This document shows, piece after piece, positions 25,085 to 35,203 of a stretch of 64,000 bases of DNA (positions are counted from its first letter, which is position 1; each line of letters starts with the position of its first letter). This stretch comes from Myroides sp. 1354 (lineage in GTDB: Bacteria > Bacteroidota > Bacteroidia > Flavobacteriales > Flavobacteriaceae), in the NCBI RefSeq assembly GCF_030324495.1, contig NZ_JACAGN010000005.1, positions 62,001 to 126,000 on the forward strand, given 5' to 3'. The notes below the pieces were generated by a model. It saw nothing but the letters and a program-made list of their open reading frames with translations. It did not search any database and had not been told where the DNA came from. Made by a program: the position numbers and the translations under genes.

Positions 25085-26056
25085 ATGGGAATATTCGACT
25101 TCTTTAAGAAAAAAAGCAAAATTGTTCAGGTAGAAACGGAGAAGGAGGTAATGACCAATCCTTCAATTGAAGAAATAGAGGTTCATACACCTCCAAATGA
25201 AATCACGGCAGTTGAAGAATCAATAGAGCCTTATGTAAATGAAGCAACACAAATGGAGACAGCGTCAATGAAAGAGGAATCTATTGTTGTAGTGTCTGAT
25301 GATCACGGTGTTCATGGAGATAATTTCGGAGGGCTAATAGGCTTTAGTAATTTAGAGCAAGAGGAAGGCCGTGAATGGATTAATGAAGGAGTAGGATTAG
25401 CGTATGACCAAATATCAAGGATAGAGAACGATGAATTTAGGATAGCAGAAGCTAGTTTTGAAGAAGGAGGTAAGGTGAAAATGCGTGCGGTTATTTTTAA
25501 AGATGGACCTTATAAAGGAGAAATTCTATCTGCATTTCCTTATGTTGAAACGGATTATAGTTTACCATTTAAGACAAAACGTATTACGGAATGGTCGCAT
25601 GCAGACTTTAAAGAGGCAGAAATTGAAGGCGGGGGAAGGGATACTTTTGAACTTTCTTTTTATGCTACGGATTATGCGGTAAATGAAGAAAGATACAAAT
25701 CAGAGCAACAGCTGAATATTAAACTTTCAGCTGTGGGACTTGTGCTAGACAAAAGTGATTTGACAGCCATTGAAGGTGTTCCATTTAGTCCTGATTTCTG
25801 TAGTTTTATGCCTAATAAAGAGGTGCCAAGTCCATCTTATTACGATTTTATAGGGGTGCTCAACTCATTTAAAAAATGTAAGATTAAAGAGGGAAATTAT
25901 GGATATCTCATGCAGGTGAAATTGATAAATAAAGAAGATGATCCTAATTTCTTTACTATTGATTTGTTTATCAATGAAGCCAATATGCGATTCACAGATG
26001 TAAAACCTGGAATGAAGATTACAGGAGCCTTTTGGCTACAAGGAGAAATTGCTTAG
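25085..26056 (+). CDS. hypothetical protein
   Basis: 323 residues. It begins MGIFDFFKKK, a short aromatic/basic N-terminus, then an acidic spacer (to about residue 70) and a globular beta-rich part (RMAVIFKDGPYKGEI-like repeats: KMRAVIFKDGPYKGEILSAFPYVETDYSLPF; GGGRDTFELSFYATDYAVNEE). The C-terminal FINEANMRFTDVKPGMKITGAFWLQG resembles an OB-like strand set. Not recognised. It is the last gene before a strong terminator. Confidence 0.65.
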   Translation: MGIFDFFKKKSKIVQVETEKEVMTNPSIEEIEVHTPPNEITAVEESIEPYVNEATQMETASMKEESIVVVSDDHGVHGDNFGGLIGFSNLEQEEGREWINEGVGLAYDQISRIENDEFRIAEASFEEGGKVKMRAVIFKDGPYKGEILSAFPYVETDYSLPFKTKRITEWSHADFKEAEIEGGGRDTFELSFYATDYAVNEERYKSEQQLNIKLSAVGLVLDKSDLTAIEGVPFSPDFCSFMPNKEVPSPSYYDFIGVLNSFKKCKIKEGNYGYLMQVKLINKEDDPNFFTIDLFINEANMRFTDVKPGMKITGAFWLQGEIA

Positions 26057-26086
26057 TAAGAATTTCGCATGTTGAAGTATACTTAT

Positions 26087-26126
26087 AAAAAGGGTTCGGT
26101 TTTTAATTAAAAACCGAACCCTTTTT
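26087..26126. terminator. bidirectional intrinsic terminator
   Basis: An 18-base arm (AAAAAGGGTTCGGTTTTT) and its complement around a short central AATT, with a T-run on each side. It lies between the convergent genes ending at 26056 and 26158 and serves both. Confidence 0.9.
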
Positions 26127-26157
26127 ATTTAAGAAACAGTATAAAAGAAAGGGAGGC

Positions 26158-27528
26158 TTATTTAATTCTTTTAAAATAAAATAGAATCATTTGGATGATG
26201 ATTAGAGGATGAAATGCCCAATACGTTGGTTTAATCATGTGAATAATATCGAGTTGCATTTTTCTCGCGAATGGAGTTAAAGCGGCAATACGTGCAAATT
26301 TTTTACTATACCATTGTTTAAAAGTTATAAAAGGGGTGCGTCTTCCGATAATTTCAGGAAAACGCAGGTCTTCTGTTTTGGCCATATCCCATGAAAACTG
26401 TACGATTTTGGTAAAAGAGGACTGAATATAATGCGTGGGATAGCGACCTTTTATCCAACCGGAAATCGTCGATTGGATAAGTTCTGCTTGTATGGCGCAA
26501 AGTGTCATTCCTTGTCCATAAAATGGATTGGTTGTACATAAGGCAGCTCCTATAACAAGTAAACCGTCCGGAAATTTAGCTAACTTTTCGAAATGCCTCC
26601 ATTCAGCATAGGGTAGTCGATAGCGAACAATATCATCAAGAGGTTCGAGGTCTTTGATTCGATCATAAATATTCGAAACAGGTAATATGGTACGCGTATA
26701 ATTCAAAAAATCCTCTGATTCTGGTTTTGGAAATTGATTAAACCATCCGCCAACTGACACCATCCAACGGTCATTTTCGATGGGAAGCATTAAACCTAAA
26801 GCTTTTTCTTTTGGCGGTGTGGACCACACAACGATGGTGCGTTCTGTGCTTTGTGGATCTCGTTTGTATAAGCGGGTAACATACCCCAGATTCGTCTTTA
26901 TTTTTTCTTTATACACTTCTCCTAACCCAGCCGATTTTAATAAATTAGGCGTTTGTGAACCCAAACCACGGGCATCAACAACTAAGTTTCCATGGAGACA
27001 AGTTATACCTGTAAGCGTGTGTATCTTCACTCCAACCACTGTGGTTTCCTCTTTCTCATTGACTGAAAATATAAAATCCTCAACGGAAGATTGAGACTGG
27101 ATCCTGATTTTTGTATTTTGTCGAATGCGTCTTCGAATACAATTATCCAACAAGCGACGACTAAAAAAATGAGATTCAAAATTCATGTCACACCGTTTTT
27201 TCCACAATCCATATTGAAACCATTCAATATCTTGACCTAAATTGACGTTTACTGCTCCTTCCGCTTTTAAATCATGCATTAAATTAGGGAAAATACGCTC
27301 CATAATTTTTTCTCCCTTTTGTAAAAGTACGTGAATGTGTCTTTCTTGGGGAACACTTTTTCTAGGATGTACTTCATCTTCAAAGTCTCCTTTTTCCAAT
27401 AGGGTAACCTTGTCAAAGTAGGGGGATAAAACTTCAGCCGCTAAACAGCCTGCAATACTTCCTCCAATGATAATGGCATGATTGTTTTTCTTTTTATGCC
27501 CCTTCGTTTTTTCTTTACTATCTTCCAT
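26158..27528 (-). CDS. FAD-dependent oxidoreductase of the terpene cluster
   Basis: 456 residues. Residues 18-38 give the FAD dinucleotide fold (IIIGGSIAGCLAAEVL, then LLEK). VVDARGLGSQTPN is the DxRGxGS-type motif of flavoprotein monooxygenases and GAALCTTNPFYGQGM the late P...GxGM motif, where the usual Asp of GDA is Ala here. It lies last in a minus-strand unit after a terpene synthase and a beta-propeller protein, so it is a good candidate to hydroxylate or epoxidise the terpene product; that is inference. There is no signal peptide, though the C-terminal hydrophobic stretch (AFHPLIIIQMILFYF) may attach it to the membrane. Confidence 0.85.
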   Translation of the reverse strand: MEDSKEKTKGHKKKNNHAIIIGGSIAGCLAAEVLSPYFDKVTLLEKGDFEDEVHPRKSVPQERHIHVLLQKGEKIMERIFPNLMHDLKAEGAVNVNLGQDIEWFQYGLWKKRCDMNFESHFFSRRLLDNCIRRRIRQNTKIRIQSQSSVEDFIFSVNEKEETTVVGVKIHTLTGITCLHGNLVVDARGLGSQTPNLLKSAGLGEVYKEKIKTNLGYVTRLYKRDPQSTERTIVVWSTPPKEKALGLMLPIENDRWMVSVGGWFNQFPKPESEDFLNYTRTILPVSNIYDRIKDLEPLDDIVRYRLPYAEWRHFEKLAKFPDGLLVIGAALCTTNPFYGQGMTLCAIQAELIQSTISGWIKGRYPTHYIQSSFTKIVQFSWDMAKTEDLRFPEIIGRRTPFITFKQWYSKKFARIAALTPFARKMQLDIIHMIKPTYWAFHPLIIIQMILFYFKRIK

Positions 27529-27551
27529 AATAATGCGATACTAAGTGAATG

Positions 27552-28607
27552 CTATTGGATTGAAGGAACCCATACCGGAATACCAGGAGTAGGGCCAACG
27601 GTGAGCGGTGTGCCAATAATTTCATCTGTACTAGGATCAAAAGTGATGATTTGTCCATTTCCCGTAATGCCAAAACCAACCCAAGCCGTTCCTAAAATTG
27701 CTCCTCCAATAGGTGTTTTTAAAAAGGAAAGACTGGCTCCCATATCACTGATATACCCTCTCTTTCCATCTCCACTAAAGGTGATACCCGTGGCTGATCC
27801 TGCTGTTTCAATTGTCTTACTAATTTGATCTGTATCTACATCAAGAACTAAAATACCTGAATCCCCTAATAAGGAAACATACAGTTTTTTACCATCTGGC
27901 GAAAGGATTGAGGTAAAGGCCCAAGGGTCGTCCGTTTTATGAGAGAGTTCTCCACTAGTTGGAATGGTTTTCAACAGTTTCCATTGATCAACATCAATGA
28001 CTCCAATCGCATTTACTGCGTCTACGTAGAGTTTTTTGTTATCCTGAGTAAAAGTAAACCAGGCCGGTAAAGTACCTCCAACGTATATAGGTTCTTTAAT
28101 GACCTCTCCTGTCAGCTTGTCGTAAACACCTAAGTAACCCGTGCCAAAACCAATGTATAAATGATCTCCTGGACCACTCATACAAGCTACTGGTACGTCG
28201 TGAAAGGTTAAAGAACGGACAATTTCGTCTGTTTGAGTATTAATTACCTCCACCGTGTAATTTCCTTCAGAGACATAGATCTCTTCTCCGTCATTGGAAA
28301 TGAATATACCCAAGGGAACATGACTTACTAAAATAGAGCGAACGGTGTTTTCTACTCGATTGATAACAGAAACAGTAGGGGGAATTAACCCAAAATTATC
28401 ACTGTAAATTTTAGAACCATCAGGAGTGGCAATTAATACAGAAGGCCGACTCCCTAAGGGCAAGATTGGAATATCATCCAAGGGAATATGTCTTGTGATT
28501 GTTGACGTAGTCGTGTCAATCACAACAACGCGGTTTAAATGAGCTTCTGGTACATACAATTCTCCTATTGGACCAAGTGCCTCAAGATTGTTTTTGTTGT
28601 TCTTCAT
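27552..28607 (-). CDS. cytoplasmic YVTN-family beta-propeller protein
   Basis: 351 residues with about seven propeller blades, each of the YVTN type (IYVSEGNYTVEVINTQTDEI, KLYVDAVNAIGVIDVDQWK, KLYVSLLGDSGILVLDVDTD, GYISDMGASLSFL). Most proteins of this type are exported, but this one starts MKNNKNNLEALGPIGELYVP with no signal peptide, so it should stay in the cytosol. Its neighbours are a terpene synthase 51 bases upstream and an FAD oxidoreductase 23 bases downstream, so a role in the same pathway, as an enzyme or scaffold, is inferred. No catalytic residues are evident. Confidence 0.8.
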   Translation of the reverse strand: MKNNKNNLEALGPIGELYVPEAHLNRVVVIDTTTSTITRHIPLDDIPILPLGSRPSVLIATPDGSKIYSDNFGLIPPTVSVINRVENTVRSILVSHVPLGIFISNDGEEIYVSEGNYTVEVINTQTDEIVRSLTFHDVPVACMSGPGDHLYIGFGTGYLGVYDKLTGEVIKEPIYVGGTLPAWFTFTQDNKKLYVDAVNAIGVIDVDQWKLLKTIPTSGELSHKTDDPWAFTSILSPDGKKLYVSLLGDSGILVLDVDTDQISKTIETAGSATGITFSGDGKRGYISDMGASLSFLKTPIGGAILGTAWVGFGITGNGQIITFDPSTDEIIGTPLTVGPTPGIPVWVPSIQ

Positions 28608-28658
28608 ATTTGAAATTTTTATTTGAATTTTTAATTAAATAAGCGTAGCGGAGGAGCA

Positions 28659-29711
28659 TTATTTTAAAAAGGACCACCACCAAAGAATAGAAGGAATAGA
28701 GGTTGGAGGAGTAATCGGCGTTTCTATTGTAGTTGAAAATGAAATAGCAAGATTGTCTTCACCTGGTAATTTATATCGGTCATTTGTATAACCGAAAATT
28801 AAATTTCCTGAAATAATATCTTCAAGTCCTTGGAAGTATAAAGCCATTTTATCGCCCGTATGTGGATATTTTTTGCGCAAGCCCTGATAACACAATAAAC
28901 ACTGATTTCTCAATTCGATGGTGTTTTTTATAGCTTCTTCTTCAGACTGATCAGGATTGATTAGTTTAAACACACTAATAATATTCGTAAAAGGTAAATT
29001 AGATAACAATTCTTTTTTGTAGGAATAAATATCGTTGTCCAATACTAAGACGAATAGGATGCATTTGGTCATGGCTTGCAGTATCGGATTGGCTTGTTCC
29101 TCTATAGTTAGGTATGTATTGTTTACACATTGAGCCATTGCATTGGCCATGTACATCCCACCATTGGCTGTTCGCATAGCACAAAAAAGATTGAGGTCCG
29201 GTGTATGTCCACTGTTTCTCAATGTGCTTTCCCAGCATAATCCTGAGATAAAATGCCCCAAAGTAGTCATAAGATGATGAATTTGAGCGGGAGTAGCCCA
29301 ATGATGCATTCTGGTTTTTAAATCAACCAATGCTTGGGTCATAGGAGAATTGGGTAACAATTCAAAATCAACGGGATTGGTACAGATGGATTCCTCACAG
29401 GTGTATTTTAGTGCATACAAGAAGGCTGTTAATTGAGAAAGATCACTACTAACCGTTCCCTTTTCAATAAAATCGTCCAAAATACAATTCCAAGAAGCAA
29501 AATCAATTAAATCCTGAATTTGATTTGGCTGAATATTGGGATAACAATTTACGATATACATAGCTCCAACGCTTGCTATGCCTTTTGCGTAGGTAGGATG
29601 TTCTACGAGTTTGTATTTTGCTAACCAATTGATATTTTGTTCAATGTAGTTTGAAAGATTTAGAACAGGCGTTTTTGCTCTAACAAAAGGATTAAAAATG
29701 GGTGGATACAT
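28659..29711 (-). CDS. class I terpene synthase (terpene cyclase)
   Basis: 350 residues, the single-domain size of bacterial terpene synthases. The Asp-rich motif is D79-D80-F-I-E83 (ILDDFIEK). The second metal motif is N226-D-x-x-S230-x-x-x-E234 (LDNDIYSYKKEL). Arg180 stands exactly 46 residues before Asn226, the position of the pyrophosphate sensor, and R312-Y313 give the C-terminal RY pair. This complete set shows a Mg2+-dependent ionisation-type cyclase acting on GPP, FPP or a longer prenyl diphosphate; the product cannot be read from sequence. It is the first gene of the terpene/propeller/FAD unit. Confidence 0.93.
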   Translation of the reverse strand: MYPPIFNPFVRAKTPVLNLSNYIEQNINWLAKYKLVEHPTYAKGIASVGAMYIVNCYPNIQPNQIQDLIDFASWNCILDDFIEKGTVSSDLSQLTAFLYALKYTCEESICTNPVDFELLPNSPMTQALVDLKTRMHHWATPAQIHHLMTTLGHFISGLCWESTLRNSGHTPDLNLFCAMRTANGGMYMANAMAQCVNNTYLTIEEQANPILQAMTKCILFVLVLDNDIYSYKKELLSNLPFTNIISVFKLINPDQSEEEAIKNTIELRNQCLLCYQGLRKKYPHTGDKMALYFQGLEDIISGNLIFGYTNDRYKLPGEDNLAISFSTTIETPITPPTSIPSILWWWSFLK

Positions 29712-30484
29712 AAGGTTTATTTTAAATTATACGTTTTTTTAATAATGAAAAAGGAGTGTTCTTATTTTTAAAATAAATGAAACAAATACATCTATTTGCC
29801 TAGAAAAATAGGGTATTTAATAACTAATATTGAGGGGAGAAATTTGTTCTTTTCACAACGATTGGTAGTTGAAAACAATCGTCTTTGTAGAACTAGTATA
29901 TTGAAAAAGTCCAATCCAAGTTTGTAGATGGATTATACTTCTTGAGTTATCTATTGATTTGAGAAGCAAATGTCAAATCACAAGAAATAGAGGTATGTCA
30001 TTTACCACTTTTTGAAAATATAGTGATGAAAGCTATTTCTCAATACAAACTAATCTTTTGTTTAGCTTACAATTAGTTCGAGCAAGTATTTATTACTCCA
30101 TGAGGATATTGTGACATTTTTTTGAATACCTATTTCAAAAGGAGAAATAAAATATAATTGCTAATATATTGAATAATATTGTTTTTGACAATGTTATTTT
30201 TGATTATTTTTAATTTAATTGTAGGTATTTGTGTTAAATTGGTGTATCATTTTATTTTTTTCGAGATGTAAAATCGTAAAACGTGGATTTTGTAAAGGGA
30301 TCGGTTATCATTTATCAGTTATGATAGATTTTACTGAAATAAAGAATTACCTCCTTTAATTGAAACTTGACCACGCTCAACAACCAAAAAAATCGTAATA
30401 ATTCCCTAACAATTCAATAACCTTAAATTCTAGGTGTAAAATCAATTATTTCACTCCTTTACTAAACCAAACGCCTGATTAGTT
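29712..30484. other. 773-bp intergenic region between terpene and uptake operons
   Basis: AT-rich with no gene. It lies between the divergent starts of the terpene synthase and the fecR-like gene. The best plus-strand promoter is TTG at 30169-30171 and TATTTTTG at 30195-30202 (23 bases apart), which would give a 5' leader of about 280 bases before fecR. No repeat or RNA gene was recognised. Confidence 0.4.
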
Positions 30485-31471
30485 TTGAGTGAACAAGAAA
30501 TAAATAAACACCGATGTATTCAGTATCTCACGAAAGAATATACTGAAGAAGAACGAATCACTTTTGAAATAGATTTGCTTTTTGATGAAGAGTTAAAAAG
30601 CATGTATGACACCTACTGTTTGTTGTGGAAGTCCTATCCTACCAATGGCGAAATTTGGCAAAAGGCCAAAGGTCAATCTCAACAACACATGCAAAAGAAA
30701 AGACTTTTTAGCACGCGATATTTCCAAATAGCTTGTACAATTTTGGTGTTGATTAGCAGTTTTATGGCAACCTATGTATTATTTCAATCTGCTGTAGATC
30801 CACTTCACGCTGAATATCGCATATATACCAATTTACCAGGTGTGCGCAAAAAAATCACTTTAGAAGATGGTAGTATGGTCGTATTCAATGGAAAAGCGCG
30901 TTTGCAATATACCCAAAATGATTCTATCCGCTTGGCTTGGTTAGAAGGGGAAGCTTTTTTTGATGTTGTAAAAAATGTACACAAGAAATTCGTGGTGAGA
31001 CACGAAGATTTAGAGATTGAAGTAGTAGGTACACAATTTAGTGTAAATACTCTGGGACAAGAGAAAAAAGTAGCTCTATTATCAGGAAAAGTACTCGCTA
31101 AATTGGGTAATGGTGAACAGCTCTATCTTAAACCCAATGAACAATTGCTGTGGAATACCAGCTTGGGAGAAGTCCAGCGATTCAAAACCAATGTTGAACA
31201 ACAAATGAGTTGGCGCAATGAAAGGTTGGTATTTGACAATATTCCTTTAGGCCAAGCTTTAGTGCAAATCAATCAATTTTACGGAGTCACTTTTGTCATT
31301 CAGGATTCTCTTTTAGCTCAAAAGCGAATCACAGGTGTATTTGATCAAACAACCCTAGACGAATTCATTCAGGCTTTAGCTTTTATAGCAAATTGTACCA
31401 TCACCTTAAACAATACCAATTATTTAATCGAACCTTATGCCCAATATCCTCTATCAAAAAAGCAGCCCTAA
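30485..31471 (+). CDS. FecR-type anti-sigma factor, TTG start
   Basis: 328 residues. The start must be TTG at 30485, because an in-frame TGA at 30476 closes the frame and the next Met would remove the conserved N-terminal anti-sigma part. That part (IQYLTKEYTEEERITFEI) is cytoplasmic, followed by one transmembrane helix (about 75-100). A periplasmic FecR domain (about 115-205, YTNLPGVRKKITLEDGSMVV and FDVVKNVHKKFVVR) and a C-terminal DUF4974 part (LVFDNIPLGQALVQINQFYGV) follow. It would hold the sigma factor until the SusC-like receptor signals. The gene is placed before its sigma gene, which is unusual, and the two overlap by 35 bases. Confidence 0.9.
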   Translation: MSEQEINKHRCIQYLTKEYTEEERITFEIDLLFDEELKSMYDTYCLLWKSYPTNGEIWQKAKGQSQQHMQKKRLFSTRYFQIACTILVLISSFMATYVLFQSAVDPLHAEYRIYTNLPGVRKKITLEDGSMVVFNGKARLQYTQNDSIRLAWLEGEAFFDVVKNVHKKFVVRHEDLEIEVVGTQFSVNTLGQEKKVALLSGKVLAKLGNGEQLYLKPNEQLLWNTSLGEVQRFKTNVEQQMSWRNERLVFDNIPLGQALVQINQFYGVTFVIQDSLLAQKRITGVFDQTTLDEFIQALAFIANCTITLNNTNYLIEPYAQYPLSKKQP

Positions 31472-32033
31472 ACCAGAAGATGATCTGGTGTTGTTTCAAG
31501 AAATAGCTCAGGGAAATAGACTCGCTTTTGAACAGTTTTATGTCAAGTATTACCAGTATTTATGCCGTTTTGCATTGAGTTATGAAAAAGACGTATACCT
31601 CGTTGAAGAAAAAATATCGGACGTTTTTTACTATATCTGGCAAAAGAAAGAAGCATTAAGCAAGATTGAAAATCCCAAGGTTTATGTCTTTACCATGACA
31701 AAGAATATGCTGTTTCAACAGAAAAAAATCACGCGAAAAACCATGTTGGATTTAGAGTTTGAAACGGTCGAGCACAAGCATTATGTGACGACGATCGAAG
31801 ATGATATTATTCAATCAGAACAAGAAGCAGATCTACGACAAGCTCTTTTGAAGATTATCGATAAGATACCACCTAAATCAAGGCGCATTTTTGAGATGAG
31901 TCGTATCGATGGACTGAAATACCAACAGATTGCCGACATCTTAGATTTATCTGTGAAAACTATTGAAAGTCATATGCACATTGCATTAAAGACAATAGCC
32001 CTGACATTAACCCAAACAAATAAAACTAAATAA
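31437..32033 (+). CDS. ECF RNA polymerase sigma factor (FecI-type)
   Basis: 198 residues. Region 2 is in LAFEQFYVKYYQYLCRFALS with KISDVFYYIWQKKE, and region 4 in DKIPPKSRRIFEMSRIDG with YQQIADILDLSVKTIESHMH. It directs RNA polymerase to the downstream uptake operon once the anti-sigma factor releases it. The ATG at 31437 lies inside the end of the anti-sigma gene, so translation is probably coupled. The susC gene begins 8 bases after its stop. Confidence 0.9.
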   Translation: MPNILYQKSSPKPEDDLVLFQEIAQGNRLAFEQFYVKYYQYLCRFALSYEKDVYLVEEKISDVFYYIWQKKEALSKIENPKVYVFTMTKNMLFQQKKITRKTMLDLEFETVEHKHYVTTIEDDIIQSEQEADLRQALLKIIDKIPPKSRRIFEMSRIDGLKYQQIADILDLSVKTIESHMHIALKTIALTLTQTNKTK

Positions 32034-32040
32034 CAACACC

Positions 32041-35000
32041 ATGATGAAAAAAAGCGTTTTACTAGCTACCTTAACCTTTGCTAGTATTGCCACACAAGCC
32101 TCCGCCTTATCTGCCGTCCCAAACGAGCAAATACAGGGGCAAGTAAAGAAAACGACGAAACTAAAACTAACCCAAAATCAAGCCACGTTAAAACAAGTAT
32201 TCGAACAAGTAGAGGCACAAACTCAACAACATTTTGTTTATATGACGGGGGATATTCCTGTAAGTAAGACGTATGAATTTGTTGCAGAATACGATTCACT
32301 GGATAGTTTACTACGCCATATTGCTACTAAGGCGGATGTGTCTTTTCAAACTCAAGGCAATCAGATATTGGTCAAATCCAATGCAACAGTGCAAGAGCGA
32401 ATCTTAGAATTTAAAGGAAAAGTCGTAGATCAAGATGGACTTCCTATTATTGGAGCAAATGTGCGTGATAAAGACAATGAGTTTATTGCAGTAACTGATA
32501 TAGAGGGGCAATTTACACTTACAGTAACCAAAGCGCCTATTACGCTTTCGTTTTCCTTTATGGGCTATAAGACCAAAGACCTGAGTTTTACAAAAAATAA
32601 CCTCAATCTTTTGGTGAAATTAGAAGAAGACAATCAAATGTTGAGTGAGATTGTCGTTACAGGACAAGGAGCTGATGTACAGAAAAAACGTTTAGCGAAC
32701 AATGTAACTGTAATCAAAGCCAGTGAATTAGAGAAAATTCCCGCTCAACGCGTAGATCAATTACTGGCAACGAAGTTACCCAATGCTCAGATTAATTTGA
32801 CGGGAGGTCAAGCGGGATCTACTTCTTTGATTCGCTCTCGAGGGGTGAATTCAGCTTTTTTGAGTAGTACACCAATTATCTATATTGATGGGGTGCGCTT
32901 AGATAACAATAATACACGTGCAGCTCTAGGTGGAAGTGCACAAGGAGCTTCAATGAGTTCGATCGCCGATATTCCCATGGATAATATTGAAAAAATTGAA
33001 TTCATCAATGGAGGTGCTGCGACTACTTTATATGGATCAGATGCCGCTAATGGGGTGATTCAAATCTTTACAAAAAAGAGAGGAATGCCAGGAACCTACG
33101 TTAATGTATATACCGAAATGGGAGTGGAAACACCTACTACGGATTTCTTGTATTTTGATCGTACGAAAGACCTATTGTTTGAAAATGGATTCTATCAAAA
33201 ATATCGCTTAAACCTCAATGGAGAATCAGACAGTGGTTTTGGTTATAATTTCTCAACGAGTTATCAAAATTCATCTGGTGTACAAATTCACAAACAAAAC
33301 GAAAATCAAAAGTTTGATTTAAGTTCTGGTTTTCACGCCAAACTCTCGGAAAAAATTACTTATGAAAGTTCCTTTCTCTATGTGCACAATGCCTATAAGC
33401 GCAATAGAAACGGAAATCAAGGGGGATATACAGGCTTGTGGTTTGCAGAAGATGGAGCATCTAAAATTACTGGACCCGGTTTTAAAAATCGCCTAGATGA
33501 ACTTACAGCTGATGAATTTGCAGCGATGAAAGCTTTTGTCGATAATGCAGAGCGCTTACAAGACAATAATATTACAGTAAACCGCTTTACTACTTCTCAA
33601 CAATTCAAATACAATCCCTTGGATAATCTATCGTTTAAATTGGTAGGAGGATTGGATTATCGCATTCAAGATCAGGAAAATATAGAAACAAATGAGTATT
33701 TAACTGCCACCAAAGGACAGTTGATTAAAGATCAAGGAAGTATTCAAAAGATACAGCGTAAGTATTTGGGGCTAACCGTAGAGTTCAACGGACAACACAA
33801 CATCAACCTAGGTGATTTCTCCTTTATTACTACTGTTGGAGGTCAATTGTTTAGAAACTCAGATAATCAAACGATGATTGAAGGACGCAACATCCGAGAT
33901 GGAGCATATTCTATTTCCGAAGCGGCAATTCGCACCAGTGATGAATACATCAGTGAAGTCCTGAATTATGGATTTTACCTTTCTGAAAATGTAGGCTATA
34001 AGGACAAATTGTTTTTGGATTTAGGAGTGCGTGGAGATCGAAATCCCTCATTTGGAAAGAATATTGGAGTACAATATTATCCTAAAGTAGGGGTATCCTA
34101 TATGATGTCGCAAGAAAGTTGGTTTGCCAATCAAGTAGTTAATGCTTTGCGATTGCGTGGAAGTTATGGTGTTGCAGGTAATTTACCTCCTGCTTATGCC
34201 AACGAAAAAACGGTTTCTTTTGATGGTTACTTAGGTGAACAAGCGACGCGTTTTAGTCAACCAGGAAATGATGATTTACGCCCTGAGAAAACGCATACCT
34301 GGGAAACAGGAGTAGATGCTTCCTTTTGGAACAATCGCTTAACACTTTCTGTAGGATACTATTATTCAAAAACGAAAGATGCCTTGTTTTATGTACCACC
34401 AGCACCATCTAGTGGATATACGAAAAGTCAACTTTACAATATTGGAGAAATTGAGAATAAAGGATTTGAGATGAATTTTGCGTTGGAAGTTGTGTCTGCA
34501 CAAGATTGGAATGTAACCTTAACAGGATCGGTAAATACCTTAAAAAACAAAGTGCTGAGCACAGGTGGAGCACCAGCGTTTAATATTAATGGATTCAGTT
34601 CGAGAACGTTGCAAACCGTAGTAGAAGAAGGAAAACCTGTTGGATTTATTCGCGGAAACTACGGAGTAATAGGAGAGGATGGAACCCTGAAAGAAACAAT
34701 TCCACAAGCTTACTTAGGAAGCACAATTCCAGAAGTATTTGGTAATATTGGATTGAATCTCCGCTATAAAAACTGGAGTCTATTTGCCAATGCTAACTAT
34801 CAAACAGGAGGATATGCAGCGAATTGGGATGCTCAGTTTAGATATAATTACGGAGCATCGGATGATTTTGTGCCCAAAGAAGAAATTGAGAAAAATGGTA
34901 GAACTAACTGGTTGAACCTCACCAATCGCTTTGTGGAAAAAACCGATTACCTCAAAATTAGAACGATTGGTTTATCGTATTATCTAAGACCATCAAACCC

Positions 35001-35193
35001 TAGTTTATATCAATCGATCACCTTTGGATTTACCGTGGCTAATCCATTCAATTTTACTGCTTCTTCTTTTGATCCTGAAGCAACAATTAGTGGAGCAGCT
35101 CAAGGACAAGGAGGGGCTTCAACAGGGGGGATTGCATATGCAACTTACTCTGCACCAAGACAATTTTTAGGATCTATTAAAATTAATTTCTAA
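32041..35193 (+). CDS. SusC/RagA-type TonB-dependent receptor with STN domain
   Basis: 1050 residues. Signal peptide (about 1-23). An STN (secretin/TonB short N-terminal) domain at about 48-117 (TLKQVFEQVEAQTQQHFVY ... SLDSLLRHIATKADVSF), whose presence fits signalling to the FecR/ECF pair. A CarboxypepD-reg-like domain (about 125-200, FKGKVVDQDGLPIIGANV) is followed by a TonB box/plug region (VVTGQGAD ... VIQIFTKKRG) and a 22-strand-type barrel ending APRQFLGSIKINF. It transports its ligand across the outer membrane together with the SusD partner, 10 bases downstream. Confidence 0.93.
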   Translation: MMKKSVLLATLTFASIATQASALSAVPNEQIQGQVKKTTKLKLTQNQATLKQVFEQVEAQTQQHFVYMTGDIPVSKTYEFVAEYDSLDSLLRHIATKADVSFQTQGNQILVKSNATVQERILEFKGKVVDQDGLPIIGANVRDKDNEFIAVTDIEGQFTLTVTKAPITLSFSFMGYKTKDLSFTKNNLNLLVKLEEDNQMLSEIVVTGQGADVQKKRLANNVTVIKASELEKIPAQRVDQLLATKLPNAQINLTGGQAGSTSLIRSRGVNSAFLSSTPIIYIDGVRLDNNNTRAALGGSAQGASMSSIADIPMDNIEKIEFINGGAATTLYGSDAANGVIQIFTKKRGMPGTYVNVYTEMGVETPTTDFLYFDRTKDLLFENGFYQKYRLNLNGESDSGFGYNFSTSYQNSSGVQIHKQNENQKFDLSSGFHAKLSEKITYESSFLYVHNAYKRNRNGNQGGYTGLWFAEDGASKITGPGFKNRLDELTADEFAAMKAFVDNAERLQDNNITVNRFTTSQQFKYNPLDNLSFKLVGGLDYRIQDQENIETNEYLTATKGQLIKDQGSIQKIQRKYLGLTVEFNGQHNINLGDFSFITTVGGQLFRNSDNQTMIEGRNIRDGAYSISEAAIRTSDEYISEVLNYGFYLSENVGYKDKLFLDLGVRGDRNPSFGKNIGVQYYPKVGVSYMMSQESWFANQVVNALRLRGSYGVAGNLPPAYANEKTVSFDGYLGEQATRFSQPGNDDLRPEKTHTWETGVDASFWNNRLTLSVGYYYSKTKDALFYVPPAPSSGYTKSQLYNIGEIENKGFEMNFALEVVSAQDWNVTLTGSVNTLKNKVLSTGGAPAFNINGFSSRTLQTVVEEGKPVGFIRGNYGVIGEDGTLKETIPQAYLGSTIPEVFGNIGLNLRYKNWSLFANANYQTGGYAANWDAQFRYNYGASDDFVPKEEIEKNGRTNWLNLTNRFVEKTDYLKIRTIGLSYYLRPSNPSLYQSITFGFTVANPFNFTASSFDPEATISGAAQGQGGASTGGIAYATYSAPRQFLGSIKINF

Positions 35194-35203
35194 GTCGACC
35201 ATC

